Shown piece after piece: positions 18,007-27,238 of a stretch of 64,000 nt of DNA (position 1 is the stretch's first letter; each line of letters starts with the position of its first letter). Made by a program: the position numbers and the translations under genes. The notes below the pieces were generated by a model. It was given only the letters and a program-made list of their open reading frames with translations. It did no database searches and had not been told where the DNA came from. Source of the DNA: Candidatus Magnetominusculus dajiuhuensis (GTDB lineage: Bacteria; Nitrospirota; Thermodesulfovibrionia; Thermodesulfovibrionales; Magnetobacteriaceae); assembly GCA_015233465.1 (NCBI GenBank), contig JADFXP010000007.1, forward strand, positions 1-64,000. The letters run 5' to 3'.

Positions 18007-18075
18007 CTCATATTATTTATAATCATGGACTAATGTCCAAGCGGGGTTAATAGAATATCTTAACATAAAAAGAAA

Positions 18076-19008
18076 TCATTTAAATGTATGAAGTATTTTT
18101 TTTGCCTTATCAATGTCTTTGAGTATCTGTTTTTTTAATTCATCAGGACTGTCAAAGGTTCTTTCGCTTCTAATTCTCTTCACAAAATAGACTCTAGGTT
18201 TTACGCCTCTAAGGTCGTCTTCAAAATCAAATAGATGTACTTCATAACTTAGGTTATTTTGACCAAATGTGGGATTTTTACCGATATTTGAAACGCCGTC
18301 ATAAATCTTATCTCCAACCTTTACCCGCACTGCGTATACTCCGTCCATTGGCGCTAATTCATCATTAATGGTAAGATTTGCAGTGGGAGTGTTAAGGACC
18401 TTAGCCCCGCGTCCAGCGCCATATCCAACAGTGCCTTCAATAAAATAGGTTCGCCCAAGCAGAATATTTGCTAAATGAACATCTCCATCAAGTAATAATT
18501 TGCGTATCCTGCTGCTGCTTATAGTACCGCCAGTATTTTTAACGTTTCTGATGACATTAAGCGTAAATCCATATTGTCGTCCTCTTTTACGTAGAAGATC
18601 TGTATTGCCTTGTTTTTTACTGCCAAATCTGTAATCATGTCCAACTATGATATGAGAGGCATGAAGTTTATCAACAAGTATGTCTTTAATAAAATCTTCT
18701 GCCTTCACCTTGGCAAATTCGCTGCTGAATTCAATACATAAAAGTACATCTATATCAAATTCAGCAATAAGTTCTGACTTTATGTTAAATGGCGTTAAAA
18801 AGACAAGTTCTCTTTCAGGGTCAATAATCCGCAGTGGATGGGGTTCAAATGTAATGATCATAGAAGTTGAGTTTGTCTCTTTTGCCTTATCTCTAACCTT
18901 TTGAATGGTTTTTTGATGACCTAAATGGACTCCATCGAAATTTCCAAGCGTTATAACAGGATGAGAGTATGTATTTGTTAGATTTAATAGACCCTTAATG
19001 ATCTCCAA
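18076..19008 (-). CDS. ribF: Bifunctional riboflavin kinase / FAD synthetase
   Basis: A 310-aa protein making FMN and FAD from riboflavin. The N-terminal nucleotidyltransferase half has GNFDGVHLGHQKTI (residues 22-35), VGHDYRFGSKKQGN and GGTISSSRIRKLL. The C-terminal kinase half has GYGAGRGAKVLNTPTANL and DGVYAVRV. The start is TTG at 19008, preceded by TGGAGG, which decides the start. Expected length is about 310 aa. It is divergent from def across 84 nt. Confidence 0.95.
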   Translation of the reverse strand: MEIIKGLLNLTNTYSHPVITLGNFDGVHLGHQKTIQKVRDKAKETNSTSMIITFEPHPLRIIDPERELVFLTPFNIKSELIAEFDIDVLLCIEFSSEFAKVKAEDFIKDILVDKLHASHIIVGHDYRFGSKKQGNTDLLRKRGRQYGFTLNVIRNVKNTGGTISSSRIRKLLLDGDVHLANILLGRTYFIEGTVGYGAGRGAKVLNTPTANLTINDELAPMDGVYAVRVKVGDKIYDGVSNIGKNPTFGQNNLSYEVHLFDFEDDLRGVKPRVYFVKRIRSERTFDSPDELKKQILKDIDKAKKILHTFK

Positions 19009-19092
19009 TTATTGCCTCCAGCAGATGAAAAAAATCAATATAAAGCATAACTATTATACAATTTTAAAAAAAAATAGTGTTATAATTAATTT

Positions 19093-19593
19093 ATGGCTAA
19101 AAGAGAAATATTAAAATATCCTCATAAGTTATTAAAAAAGGTATCTGCTCCTATTACAGAGATTGATGGAGAGGTTCAAACTCTTATTGATGATATGTTA
19201 GATACTTTAAATCAAGATGTCATAGGCGTGGGACTTGCTGCTCCTCAGGTTGGCATTAATAGCCGTGTAATAGTTATTGATGGTAAGGTTGTGACCAAGA
19301 CTTATTCTGAGATTGTGGTTATTAATCCTGTGATTATGTATTCAGAGGGTGAGATGGAGTCTTACGAAGGATGTCTAAGTATACCAGAATTTTTCTCAAC
19401 TATAAATCGTTTTGCGAGGATATTTGTCAAAGGGCTTGACAGGGATGGAAAAGAGATTGAATTTGAAGCCTCAGGCCATTTATGCAGGGTATTCCAGCAT
19501 GAGATTGATCACCTTGACGGCATATTATTTGTAGACAGGCTAACTGATGATCAATTAAAAATCTTTAAAAAAACATATCGAAAAAAACGATGA
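19093..19593 (+). CDS. def: Peptide deformylase
   Basis: A 166-aa metalloenzyme that removes formyl groups from nascent proteins. All three motifs are present: GVGLAAPQVG (about 46-55), EGCLSIP (about 95-101) with the metal-binding Cys, and HEIDHLDG (about 136-143) with the two His and the catalytic Glu. Its stop overlaps the fmt ATG by 4 nt. It is the first gene of a six-gene run to miaA. Confidence 0.96.
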   Translation: MAKREILKYPHKLLKKVSAPITEIDGEVQTLIDDMLDTLNQDVIGVGLAAPQVGINSRVIVIDGKVVTKTYSEIVVINPVIMYSEGEMESYEGCLSIPEFFSTINRFARIFVKGLDRDGKEIEFEASGHLCRVFQHEIDHLDGILFVDRLTDDQLKIFKKTYRKKR

Positions 19594-20522
19594 AGACTAT
19601 ATTTATGGGCACTCCAGAATTTGCGCTGCCAACACTTATTGCGCTGGTTGAATCAACTCATACAGTTGAACTAGTTATCACTCAGCCTGACAAAAAAAAG
19701 GGACGCGGTAGGTCTTTATCTCCTCCTCCTGTAAAGGTTTACGCCCAATCAATGGGATTAAAGGTAATTGCGCCTGATAAATTAAATGACCCGTACCTTG
19801 TTAATTTAATAGCCGAATATGCCCCTGATGTTATAGTTGTAGTTGCTTATGGCAGGATTCTGCCTTCATTGATATTAGAGATTCCAAAAAATGGATGCGT
19901 TAATCTGCATGGTTCACTATTGCCGCAATATAGGGGGGCAGCTCCAATTCAATGGGCTATTATTGACGGGAAAAGTGAAACTGGCGTTACAACCATTAAG
20001 ATGGATAAAGGAATAGATACTGGCGCAATATTTTTATCACAATCAGAAATCATCCATAAAGACGATACATATGAGTCACTTGGAGCGCGGCTTTCAATCA
20101 TTGGGGCAGGATTATTGATTAAAACCTTAGACCTGTTACAAGCTGATAATATTACGCCAATTGAGCAGACTGGAAATCAAACATACGCAAGGATTTTAAC
20201 GAAACAAGACGGGTTGATTGATTGGTCAAAGACTGCTGATGAGTTGTCATATCTTGTTAGAGGATTGTATCCTTGGCCTTGTGCGTATACATTTATTAAT
20301 GGTGAGCGTGTAAAGATTATAAAGGCTGAATCTGTTGAGTATGGTGGTAGCGGGGAAGCTGGTAAGATTATAAATGAGGATGATAAAGGTTTTTTTATTG
20401 GCACAGCCTCAGGGTTACTATCAATTATTGAACTCCAGCCTGCTGGGAAATCGCCTATGTCTTATAAGGCATTTTTAAAGGGCAGGCTAAATAAAACTGG
20501 AGACCATTTATATGTGGGCTAA
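19590..20522 (+). CDS. fmt: Methionyl-tRNA formyltransferase
   Basis: A 310-aa enzyme that formylates initiator Met-tRNA. It opens with FMGTPEFALPTL and has SLLPQYRGAAPIQWAI (near residues 110-125, with the catalytic Asn-His-Asp region NLHGS and TTIKMDKGIDTG) and a C-terminal OB-like domain. The pairing with def is the normal formylation cycle. The end overlaps the next gene by 11 nt. All landmarks fit the family length. Confidence 0.95.
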   Translation: MKTIFMGTPEFALPTLIALVESTHTVELVITQPDKKKGRGRSLSPPPVKVYAQSMGLKVIAPDKLNDPYLVNLIAEYAPDVIVVVAYGRILPSLILEIPKNGCVNLHGSLLPQYRGAAPIQWAIIDGKSETGVTTIKMDKGIDTGAIFLSQSEIIHKDDTYESLGARLSIIGAGLLIKTLDLLQADNITPIEQTGNQTYARILTKQDGLIDWSKTADELSYLVRGLYPWPCAYTFINGERVKIIKAESVEYGGSGEAGKIINEDDKGFFIGTASGLLSIIELQPAGKSPMSYKAFLKGRLNKTGDHLYVG

Positions 20523-21033
20523 GATATTTAGGGGTCTTATCTTAAAGATATATTACCCTATATTAATGTTTATAACCGCTTTTTATAAGAGAAAACGCGA
20601 GTCTTGGCAGGGTCATATTATAAGATTAAATAATAAATTTGTACTTATTCAAGGGATAAAAACTAAAAGAATCCTATTACTCCTTCCTCATTGCATCCAA
20701 GTAGATACCTGTAAGATACGAATCACGCATGATATAAATAACTGCAAGAGATGCGGCAAATGTGAGATTAAAGATTTAATAGGAATATCCGAGTCTAAAT
20801 CCCTAAATCTTTATGTTGCCTCAGGCGGGACAATAGCGCGAAAGATTGCCTCAGAGGTTAAGCCTGAATTAATTATAGCAGTTGCTTGTGAAAGAGATTT
20901 GTCGAGCGGACTTGCTGACTCATATCCCATGCCAGTATACGGTATCCCAAATCAACGTCCATTTGGTCCTTGTTTTAACACAAGGGTTGATATAGATTTG
21001 GTAACTCAGGCAATAAGTTTATTTTGTGAATAA
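20512..21033 (+). CDS. DUF116 protein
   Basis: A 173-aa protein with an N-terminal hydrophobic helix (about residues 8-24). Its cysteines include LLPHCIQVDTC and the pair of CxxC-like sites in CKRCGKCEIKDL, followed by AVACERDLSSGL and GPCFNTRVD. The Cys pattern suggests an Fe-S cluster or zinc site. This family (DUF116) is common in anaerobes and often sits next to fmt; no function is established. It overlaps fmt and the next DUF362 gene, so all three are likely translated together. Confidence 0.85.
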   Translation: MWAKIFRGLILKIYYPILMFITAFYKRKRESWQGHIIRLNNKFVLIQGIKTKRILLLLPHCIQVDTCKIRITHDINNCKRCGKCEIKDLIGISESKSLNLYVASGGTIARKIASEVKPELIIAVACERDLSSGLADSYPMPVYGIPNQRPFGPCFNTRVDIDLVTQAISLFCE

Positions 21034-22006
21034 AATGGAAAATAAACTTAATAGACGTGATTTTTTGAAAAAAGCCGCCCTGACATGTTCATTAGCTGCT
21101 GGGGCTGGGATTATCGGCGTATTATCTTATAGCGATCAACCTGTAAGGCATACAGCAGAGAAGATTTATACATTTAAGGATTTTAGGGTTTCTAATAATA
21201 ATCTAAAACCTGTCTTAGCCATTGTGCACGGTAAATCCCCTGAAAAAATGGTAGCTGCAGCCCTTGATCAACTTGGCGGAATCAGCAGGTTTATCAACAA
21301 AGGTGAGCATGTGTTAATAAAGCCTAATGTCGCATGGGACAGGCAGCCTGAACAAGCCGTTAATACCAATCCAGAAATAGTCTCTGCAGTAGTTAAACTT
21401 TGTATTGTTGCAGGGGCTAAAGAAGTCTGGGTTACTGATGTATCAATAAATGACCCGCAGCGCTGTTTCAAACGCTCAGGTATAGGCGATGCCGTAGAGC
21501 GCGCAGGTGGAATCATCAAAATTCCTTCAGGCAGTGATATGCTTGATACTGATTTAAAAGGCGATGTCTTAAAAATATGGCCTGTTAATAAATTCTTTCA
21601 TCAGGTTGACAAGGTTATAAATCTCCCGATTGCTAAGCAGCACTCCCTCAGCCATTGCTCATTTTCTATGAAGAATTGGTACGGAGTCCTTGGCGGTAGA
21701 AGAAATCGCCTTCATCAGGAAATTGATCAGTCCATTGCTGACCTTGCCTTTGCTATTAGACCTACATTTACTATACTTGATGCAACCCGTGTGCTGAAAC
21801 ATAACGGCCCTACAGGCGGAGACCTCTCAGATGTCTCTGTTGAAAATACCATTATAGCAGGACTCGATGAGGTCGCTATTGATTCATATGGATTGAAATT
21901 TCTTGACCTAAAAATAGAAGATGTCAAATTCCTAAATATCGCTGTAAAAAAAGGAGTCGGGATTACTAATTATAAAAGCCTAAATTTTGTTGAGATTGAG
22001 GTTTAA
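21026..22006 (+). CDS. Tat-exported DUF362 protein
   Basis: A 326-aa protein with a twin-arginine signal (NRRDFLKKAALTCSLAAGAG near residues 9-28), so it is probably folded and exported. The body is a DUF362 domain (VLIKPNVAWDRQPEQAVNTN, KEVWVTDVSIND, NLPIAKQHSLS). GTG at 21026 is the longest start; ATG at 21035 is equally plausible and closer to the twin Arg. DUF362 function is not established, though its placement next to ferredoxin-like partners points to redox chemistry. The start overlaps the DUF116 stop by 8 nt. Confidence 0.85.
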   Translation: MNKMENKLNRRDFLKKAALTCSLAAGAGIIGVLSYSDQPVRHTAEKIYTFKDFRVSNNNLKPVLAIVHGKSPEKMVAAALDQLGGISRFINKGEHVLIKPNVAWDRQPEQAVNTNPEIVSAVVKLCIVAGAKEVWVTDVSINDPQRCFKRSGIGDAVERAGGIIKIPSGSDMLDTDLKGDVLKIWPVNKFFHQVDKVINLPIAKQHSLSHCSFSMKNWYGVLGGRRNRLHQEIDQSIADLAFAIRPTFTILDATRVLKHNGPTGGDLSDVSVENTIIAGLDEVAIDSYGLKFLDLKIEDVKFLNIAVKKGVGITNYKSLNFVEIEV

Positions 22007-22011
22007 AAACA

Positions 22012-22062
22012 TGAGGGCTCTGCCCTCAAACTCCCGCAAGGGAACTCGTTCCCTTGACCCTT
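22012..22062 (-). repeat. Family A palindromic repeat, copy 6 (reverse)
   Basis: GAGGGCTCTGCCCTC, then CTCCCGCAAGGGAACTCGTT and CCCTTGACCC. It lies between the two DUF362 genes, ending 10 nt before the next ATG. The AAGGGAAC/GTTCCCTT stem shows paired base changes compared with other copies. Confidence 0.88.
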
Positions 22063-22071
22063 TAATTTACT

Positions 22072-23190
22072 ATGCCTATTGCTTATATAAAAGAATCTAA
22101 TTATGAATATACTAAACTTAAAAAGGATATTTTTGAGATTATTAATAATTTAGATAATAATTTAATAAAAACTGGCTCTATTGTTCTTATAAAACCAAAT
22201 CTCCTTGCGCCTTCAAAAATTGAACAAGCAATTACTACACACCCTCTGATTATCAAGATTGTCTGCGAATATGTCTTAGATAAAGGAGGCATTGCTATAA
22301 TATCTGAAAGCCCAGCTATGGGAAAATTTAAAAAAAATATGAAAGACTGCGGAGTAATGGACGCAATTAATGGAATGGATATCAAAATTAAAGATTTCAT
22401 CGAAAGCCGCGAGATCTCCGTAGATTCATCTATTAATAAAATAGAAATAGCTCAAGATGTATTTGATGCTGACGTTATAATAAACCTGCCGAAACTCAAA
22501 ACTCATTCCCAAATGATGCTCACTCTTGCAGTTAAAAATCTCTTTGGCTGCGTTATAGGATTAAAAAAACCAGAGTGGCATTTTAAGATTGGCGAAAATA
22601 GAACTGTGTTTGCAGAATTATTATTTGAAATCTATAAGGCAATAAAACCAAAGATTAATCTCATTGACGGCATCCTTGTAATGGAAGGAAGAGGCCCTGG
22701 CACTGGCGGAACACCTCGTAGGCTTGGAATACTAATGGGATGCTCTGATGCCCTTTCCTTAGACAGGGCAGTTTGTGATATGCTCTCAGTATCACATGAT
22801 TTTCTCTTAACAAATAAAGTTGGAAAGGCATGTGGTTATAACGAGGAGATTATTATAAACGGTAATATGCCAAAGATTAATGACTTTAAATTCCCTCCAA
22901 AAGGAGATATAACATTTGGCCCTGCATTTACTCGGAGTTTCTTACGGAGAAATTTAACCAAACGTCCAGCCACTTTAAATGAGAAATGTAAACTCTGCGG
23001 TGAATGTTTAAAGATTTGTCCTGCAAATGCTATTACATTAGGGACTACAGAAAAGAGATTAAAATTTGATTATGATAAATGTATACGATGTTATTGCTGC
23101 CTTGAAGTCTGCCCGCATAGCGCAATTAATATTGACAAACCTTGGTTAGGGCGCGTTATTAATAAAATAGGCAGTAAGTTTATCGGATGA
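22072..23190 (+). CDS. DUF362 protein with C-terminal 2x[4Fe-4S] ferredoxin domain
   Basis: A 372-aa cytoplasmic protein (no signal). Residues 1-290 are a DUF362 domain (IVLIKPNLLAPSK, NLPKLKTHSQMMLTLAVKNL, GILVMEGRGPGTGG). The C-terminus has two ferredoxin motifs, CKLCGECLKICP and CIRCYCCLEVCP. A redox or cluster-linked role is expected but unknown. It is the second DUF362 copy in a row and the cytoplasmic counterpart of the Tat-exported one. Its stop overlaps the miaA ATG by 4 nt. Confidence 0.9.
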   Translation: MPIAYIKESNYEYTKLKKDIFEIINNLDNNLIKTGSIVLIKPNLLAPSKIEQAITTHPLIIKIVCEYVLDKGGIAIISESPAMGKFKKNMKDCGVMDAINGMDIKIKDFIESREISVDSSINKIEIAQDVFDADVIINLPKLKTHSQMMLTLAVKNLFGCVIGLKKPEWHFKIGENRTVFAELLFEIYKAIKPKINLIDGILVMEGRGPGTGGTPRRLGILMGCSDALSLDRAVCDMLSVSHDFLLTNKVGKACGYNEEIIINGNMPKINDFKFPPKGDITFGPAFTRSFLRRNLTKRPATLNEKCKLCGECLKICPANAITLGTTEKRLKFDYDKCIRCYCCLEVCPHSAINIDKPWLGRVINKIGSKFIG

Positions 23191-24104
23191 ATAAAATTAT
23201 TATCCTGCTTGGCCCAACTTGCGTTGGAAAGACTTCTGCTTCAATCTCATTAGCCAAATTCCTTGATTCTGAAATAATAAGCGCTGATTCTATGCAGATA
23301 TATAGGCATATGAATATCGGCACTGCTAAACCGTATAAATCAGAAATGGACGGGATTGTTCATCATATGATAGATATTGTAGAACCAACGGATATGTTCA
23401 GCACTGGCAGATATGTGGAAGCAGTTATCCCAATAATAAACTCCATTCTCAAAAAAGGAAGGATTCCAATAATCACAGGCGGGACAGGTCTATATATGGA
23501 GGCAATCACAAGGGGTTTTTTTAAGGCAGCGGAAGCAGATTGGCCGTTAAGAAATAATTTGCTTGAAATTGAAAGAGAAAGGTCTGGGTCTTTGTATCAA
23601 TTGTTATTTGAGATAGATCCTCTTTCTGCGGTTAAGATAATGTCAGGGGATATTAGACGGATTATTAGGGCTATTGAGGTTTTTTTTGAAAATGGGGTGG
23701 GTATTTCTAATCTTCAGGCAACAGGTACAACGTCTTTGCCGTATGATTTTATAAAGATAGGACTTATGAGAGAGCGGGTGGAGTTATATCAAAGGATTGA
23801 AAAACGGGTTGATATAATGATTGGCAGCGGCTTGATTTCAGAGGTTAAAGAATTATTGAGTTTAAATCCAACGCAAACCCCTATGCAGGCAATTGGATAT
23901 AAGGAGATTGCAAGATATTTTTCAGGATTAAGTACAATGGAAGAGGCAATAGCTGAGATAAAACAGGCAAGCAGGAGATATGCAAAAAGACAGATTTCAT
24001 GGTTTAAGCGAGATAAAGATATTATATGGGTAGATATTACAGGTGTCTATGATAAGACACAAATATTTGAAAGGGTGATGCAGTCAATTTCAAGGTTTAT
24101 ATAA
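23187..24104 (+). CDS. miaA: tRNA dimethylallyltransferase
   Basis: A 305-aa enzyme adding an isopentenyl group to A37 of tRNAs that read UNN codons. It opens with a P-loop (LLGPTCVGKTS, residues 6-16) and contains SADSMQIYRHMNIGTAKP, VHHMIDIVEP, ITGGTGLYMEA and the C-terminal QASRRYAKRQISWFKRD. All conserved parts are present, and length is normal. It ends the def-to-miaA run and is convergent with the beta-propeller gene. Confidence 0.95.
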   Translation: MNKIIILLGPTCVGKTSASISLAKFLDSEIISADSMQIYRHMNIGTAKPYKSEMDGIVHHMIDIVEPTDMFSTGRYVEAVIPIINSILKKGRIPIITGGTGLYMEAITRGFFKAAEADWPLRNNLLEIERERSGSLYQLLFEIDPLSAVKIMSGDIRRIIRAIEVFFENGVGISNLQATGTTSLPYDFIKIGLMRERVELYQRIEKRVDIMIGSGLISEVKELLSLNPTQTPMQAIGYKEIARYFSGLSTMEEAIAEIKQASRRYAKRQISWFKRDKDIIWVDITGVYDKTQIFERVMQSISRFI

Positions 24105-24106
24105 AA

Positions 24107-24133
24107 GTAGGGGCACGCTGAGCGTACCCCTAC
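24107..24133. repeat. Family B palindromic element, copy 3
   Basis: GTAGGGGCACGC-TGA-GCGTACCCCTAC: a 12-bp stem with one mismatch between convergent miaA and the beta-propeller gene. It carries the full GTAGGGG/CCCCTAC ends. Its place between two convergent stops makes a bidirectional terminator role possible, but neither strand has a long T-run. Confidence 0.75.
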
Positions 24134-24158
24134 ATAATATATCAATTTTAACTAGTAG

Positions 24159-25199
24159 TTATTTTCCGCCAAGGTCTTTAACTGTTTCAATAGCCTTAGA
24201 AACAGGGATTGCCTTTTGTGACCAATTTACATCTATACCGCAAAGAAATACCTTTCCTTTATCTTCATGAGTTGCTGCAACTGTGGTACCAGTTGCGCCG
24301 TGACAAGATTTGCAGGCTGAGTAAACTTTAACAATTCTCTTTGTAGTTGTATCAACTACTACAATAGCGCTGTCTAAAGCGTCAGGCATCTGTCTTGATG
24401 TAACTAATGCGTATTTACCGTCTGGGGTAAATGTTACGTCATGAGGGTTTCCGCCGATTATGACATAATCAATTTCTTTATTGGTTTTTGTATCAATTAT
24501 ACTTACTCCGCCCATTGAAGCTGCGCTCTCAGCATAACCAACTCCGATGAATTTTTCATCCTTTGTGCCAAGTTTGTAGATTTCATTACCATCGGAAATC
24601 CAAAGCTGCTTGCCGTCTGGAGTTACTCTTCCGCGATGTTCAAAGTTTCCAGAGGTTTTAATTGTACCAGTAACTTTTTTTGTTGCTACGTCTACTATGT
24701 TTACAAATGCGCCAGGCATATCAGCTACATATGCCTTCTTTCCATCTTTTGAAAATGTAATCGCACATACTGACTTGCTGACTGGAAATGAATCCTTTAA
24801 TTTCTTGGTTGCTGGATCATAAACATAAACATGACCGTCAGTCATGTCAGATACCCATATTGTTCCGTCAGGAGCGATTGCAGAACCGCAATGCTGTTTT
24901 CCAACTGTAATCCATGGGGTAGATTTACCTGTCTTTAAATCTGTCTCTGTTCCGTTTCCTTTAAGTGAAAATGTGTAAATAGTGTTGCCGTCTTTTGAGA
25001 GTGTAACTGCATCTGAAGGTTGTCCATGAGCTATTCTTGCTACTTCGCCAGTTGCGAGATCTACTACAGCTATATGTCCACCATGACCCTGAATATATGC
25101 TACTCCGCTTAATTTTGGTCCGTGGTCATCGGCACTAGCTATTCCCAAAAAAGCAACTAAAGTTAATACAAGCGCTAATACTACAAGTGACTTTTTCAT
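24159..25199 (-). CDS. Secreted YVTN-type beta-propeller protein with a haem-c motif
   Basis: A 346-aa protein with a signal peptide (about 1-23, cut near GIASA-D) and a perfect AGGAGG site. Repeats of about 40 residues carry the pattern DGKxAYVxD...VxVxDxxT (e.g. TFTPDGKYALVTSRQMPD), giving a 7-blade propeller. Near residue 295, SACKSCHGATGT holds CxxCH, the covalent haem-c binding motif, so this may be a single-haem periplasmic cytochrome fused to a propeller. The family resembles the d1-haem and YncE-type propellers. No partner gene points to the substrate. Confidence 0.82.
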   Translation of the reverse strand: MKKSLVVLALVLTLVAFLGIASADDHGPKLSGVAYIQGHGGHIAVVDLATGEVARIAHGQPSDAVTLSKDGNTIYTFSLKGNGTETDLKTGKSTPWITVGKQHCGSAIAPDGTIWVSDMTDGHVYVYDPATKKLKDSFPVSKSVCAITFSKDGKKAYVADMPGAFVNIVDVATKKVTGTIKTSGNFEHRGRVTPDGKQLWISDGNEIYKLGTKDEKFIGVGYAESAASMGGVSIIDTKTNKEIDYVIIGGNPHDVTFTPDGKYALVTSRQMPDALDSAIVVVDTTTKRIVKVYSACKSCHGATGTTVAATHEDKGKVFLCGIDVNWSQKAIPVSKAIETVKDLGGK

Positions 25200-25414
25200 T
25201 CATTATCCTCCTGAGAATTTATTCACTTAAAAAGTGATTAGTTAATAAAAGTAAATTTTTCTTTACATTGTATATCAAGATACACCTTAATCATGTCATA
25301 TGTCAACTTGAAGTTTAAATTTTAGAGTTAATGATAGTTATAGTTTACATAATTGACTTTGAATTTAAATTTATGGTAATTTTAAGGGATATTATACTTC
25401 CTTGGGGGTAATCT

Positions 25415-27238
25415 ATGAAGATCTTGACAAAAATTCCTATAAGGATAAAACTTCTTTTTTTGTTAATCATAGTAGTTACTGGTTTAGGCACAGTTGGATA
25501 TATATCATATAATAGTCTTGATCTGATTAAAACAGGGCTTACCAATGTATATTTTAGGGATATGATACCAATTAAAGAGCTTAAAACAATATCTGATTAT
25601 TACACTATAAATATAATTGAAACCATCTATAAAACCCAAAATAATATCATTTCAATCAGGCAGGGCAGGGAAATTATTAAATTTGCTCAAAAAGGAATTC
25701 AAGATAACTGGCAGGTAATTACTAAAAAATATCATCTTCCTGAAGAAGAACACCTTATATCACTGACAAAATTAGATATGATCAAGGCAGATTATTTTAT
25801 TGAAAAGGTTCTTTCTTTTTATAATAATGAAGATATTAAGGCTATTAATGACCTAAAAGATGAGGAAATATTTCAAGTAATTGATCCTGTCAGAAATAAT
25901 CTCGCTAAACTCATTGATAATAGTTATAAAAAGGCAATGGAAGAAAAAAATATCACAAATACAAATTATAATGACACTTCAAATAAGATTATTACCATAT
26001 ATGGGATAATTATATCTCTTGTTATATTACTTTTTGTCCCAATTCTTAACAGCATCAGAGGCACTCAGAAAGAACTTGAATTAAGGACGAAAAATCTCAA
26101 AAAATTAAATCTTAGATTAACTGAAGAAAAAGGTCATCTTGCAAGTTTTATTGATTTTTTATCTTCATTAAATACGGTTGATCTAAATAATATTTCTGTT
26201 AATTCCATAAAAAGGATTGTTCATGATACAAATTCCCAGATTGGTTTATTTTATCATTATGAAAATAGTAATTCTCTTAGACTGATTGCAAAGGAATGTG
26301 TAGATAGCAACTCTTTAGAATCAGAGTTTTTTTCTTTATCTAGTAAAGGACTTCCAAAAAGGGCGATAGAAGAAAAATGTGAGATAATGATAAATAATTT
26401 TGATGAAATAGATATGCCGATTATTGATACAGGTCTGCTTAAAGTTAAAATCAAGAGGATTACCGCATTTCCTCTTATCTTTAATGACCAGAGATTGGGT
26501 GTTATAATACTTGCATCAATATCTAATACCTTAAATATTGTAGAAAATGAATATCTAAAGGGATATATCAGTTCGCTGTCTCAGACTCTAAATAATGCCT
26601 TGGCATACGCTACTATTCAGATACAGTCTGAGAAACTTAAACAGGTTAATGAACGGCTGCGAAATCTCTCTATAACTGATCCGTTGACAAAATTATATAA
26701 TAGAAGATACCTTGATAATGTATTTAAACGAGAATTAGACAGGGTTAAACGCGATAAAAAACATCTCTCTTTTATGATGTTAGATATAGATTATTTTAAA
26801 CAGTATAATGATACATACGGCCATCCTGCAGGAGATGAGGTACTGCAAAAAATAGCTCATTTTTTAACCATTAATCTAAGGCGGCCGGGAGATTTTGTAT
26901 TTAGAATTGGAGGCGAGGAATTTGGCGCGCTCTTTATTGATCTTGACCAGTCCAAATCTATAGATTTAGTTAGTCAGATAATCTCTGGTATTAATGAACT
27001 TAATATTAAACATGAAACCAGTAAGGTTATTGACCATGTAACCGTCTCTATTGGACTGATAGTAGTGTATAATGATTTAGAGATTTTACAGGATGAGGTT
27101 GTTTGCAGGGCTGATTTAGCGTTATATAAGGCAAAACATGAGGGGAGAAATAGATTTGTCCTATGGAATAAAGATGATTATACTTGTGTTCCTGATGCAG
27201 CTTCTAATCCGCAGGTAATTTTTAAGAAAACCACTTGA
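25415..27238 (+). CDS. Membrane-bound GAF-GGDEF diguanylate cyclase
   Basis: A 607-aa protein. Two membrane spans (about 13-33 and 190-212) bracket a periplasmic four-helix-bundle-like sensor, followed by a GAF-like domain (about 250-400) and a GGDEF domain with GGEEF near residue 505. The inhibitory RxxD motif (RPGD) is five residues before it. It should make c-di-GMP with product feedback. The signal is unknown. Its 3' end overlaps mnmG as TTGA, so this gene may be transcribed with mnmG. Confidence 0.9.
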   Translation: MKILTKIPIRIKLLFLLIIVVTGLGTVGYISYNSLDLIKTGLTNVYFRDMIPIKELKTISDYYTINIIETIYKTQNNIISIRQGREIIKFAQKGIQDNWQVITKKYHLPEEEHLISLTKLDMIKADYFIEKVLSFYNNEDIKAINDLKDEEIFQVIDPVRNNLAKLIDNSYKKAMEEKNITNTNYNDTSNKIITIYGIIISLVILLFVPILNSIRGTQKELELRTKNLKKLNLRLTEEKGHLASFIDFLSSLNTVDLNNISVNSIKRIVHDTNSQIGLFYHYENSNSLRLIAKECVDSNSLESEFFSLSSKGLPKRAIEEKCEIMINNFDEIDMPIIDTGLLKVKIKRITAFPLIFNDQRLGVIILASISNTLNIVENEYLKGYISSLSQTLNNALAYATIQIQSEKLKQVNERLRNLSITDPLTKLYNRRYLDNVFKRELDRVKRDKKHLSFMMLDIDYFKQYNDTYGHPAGDEVLQKIAHFLTINLRRPGDFVFRIGGEEFGALFIDLDQSKSIDLVSQIISGINELNIKHETSKVIDHVTVSIGLIVVYNDLEILQDEVVCRADLALYKAKHEGRNRFVLWNKDDYTCVPDAASNPQVIFKKTT

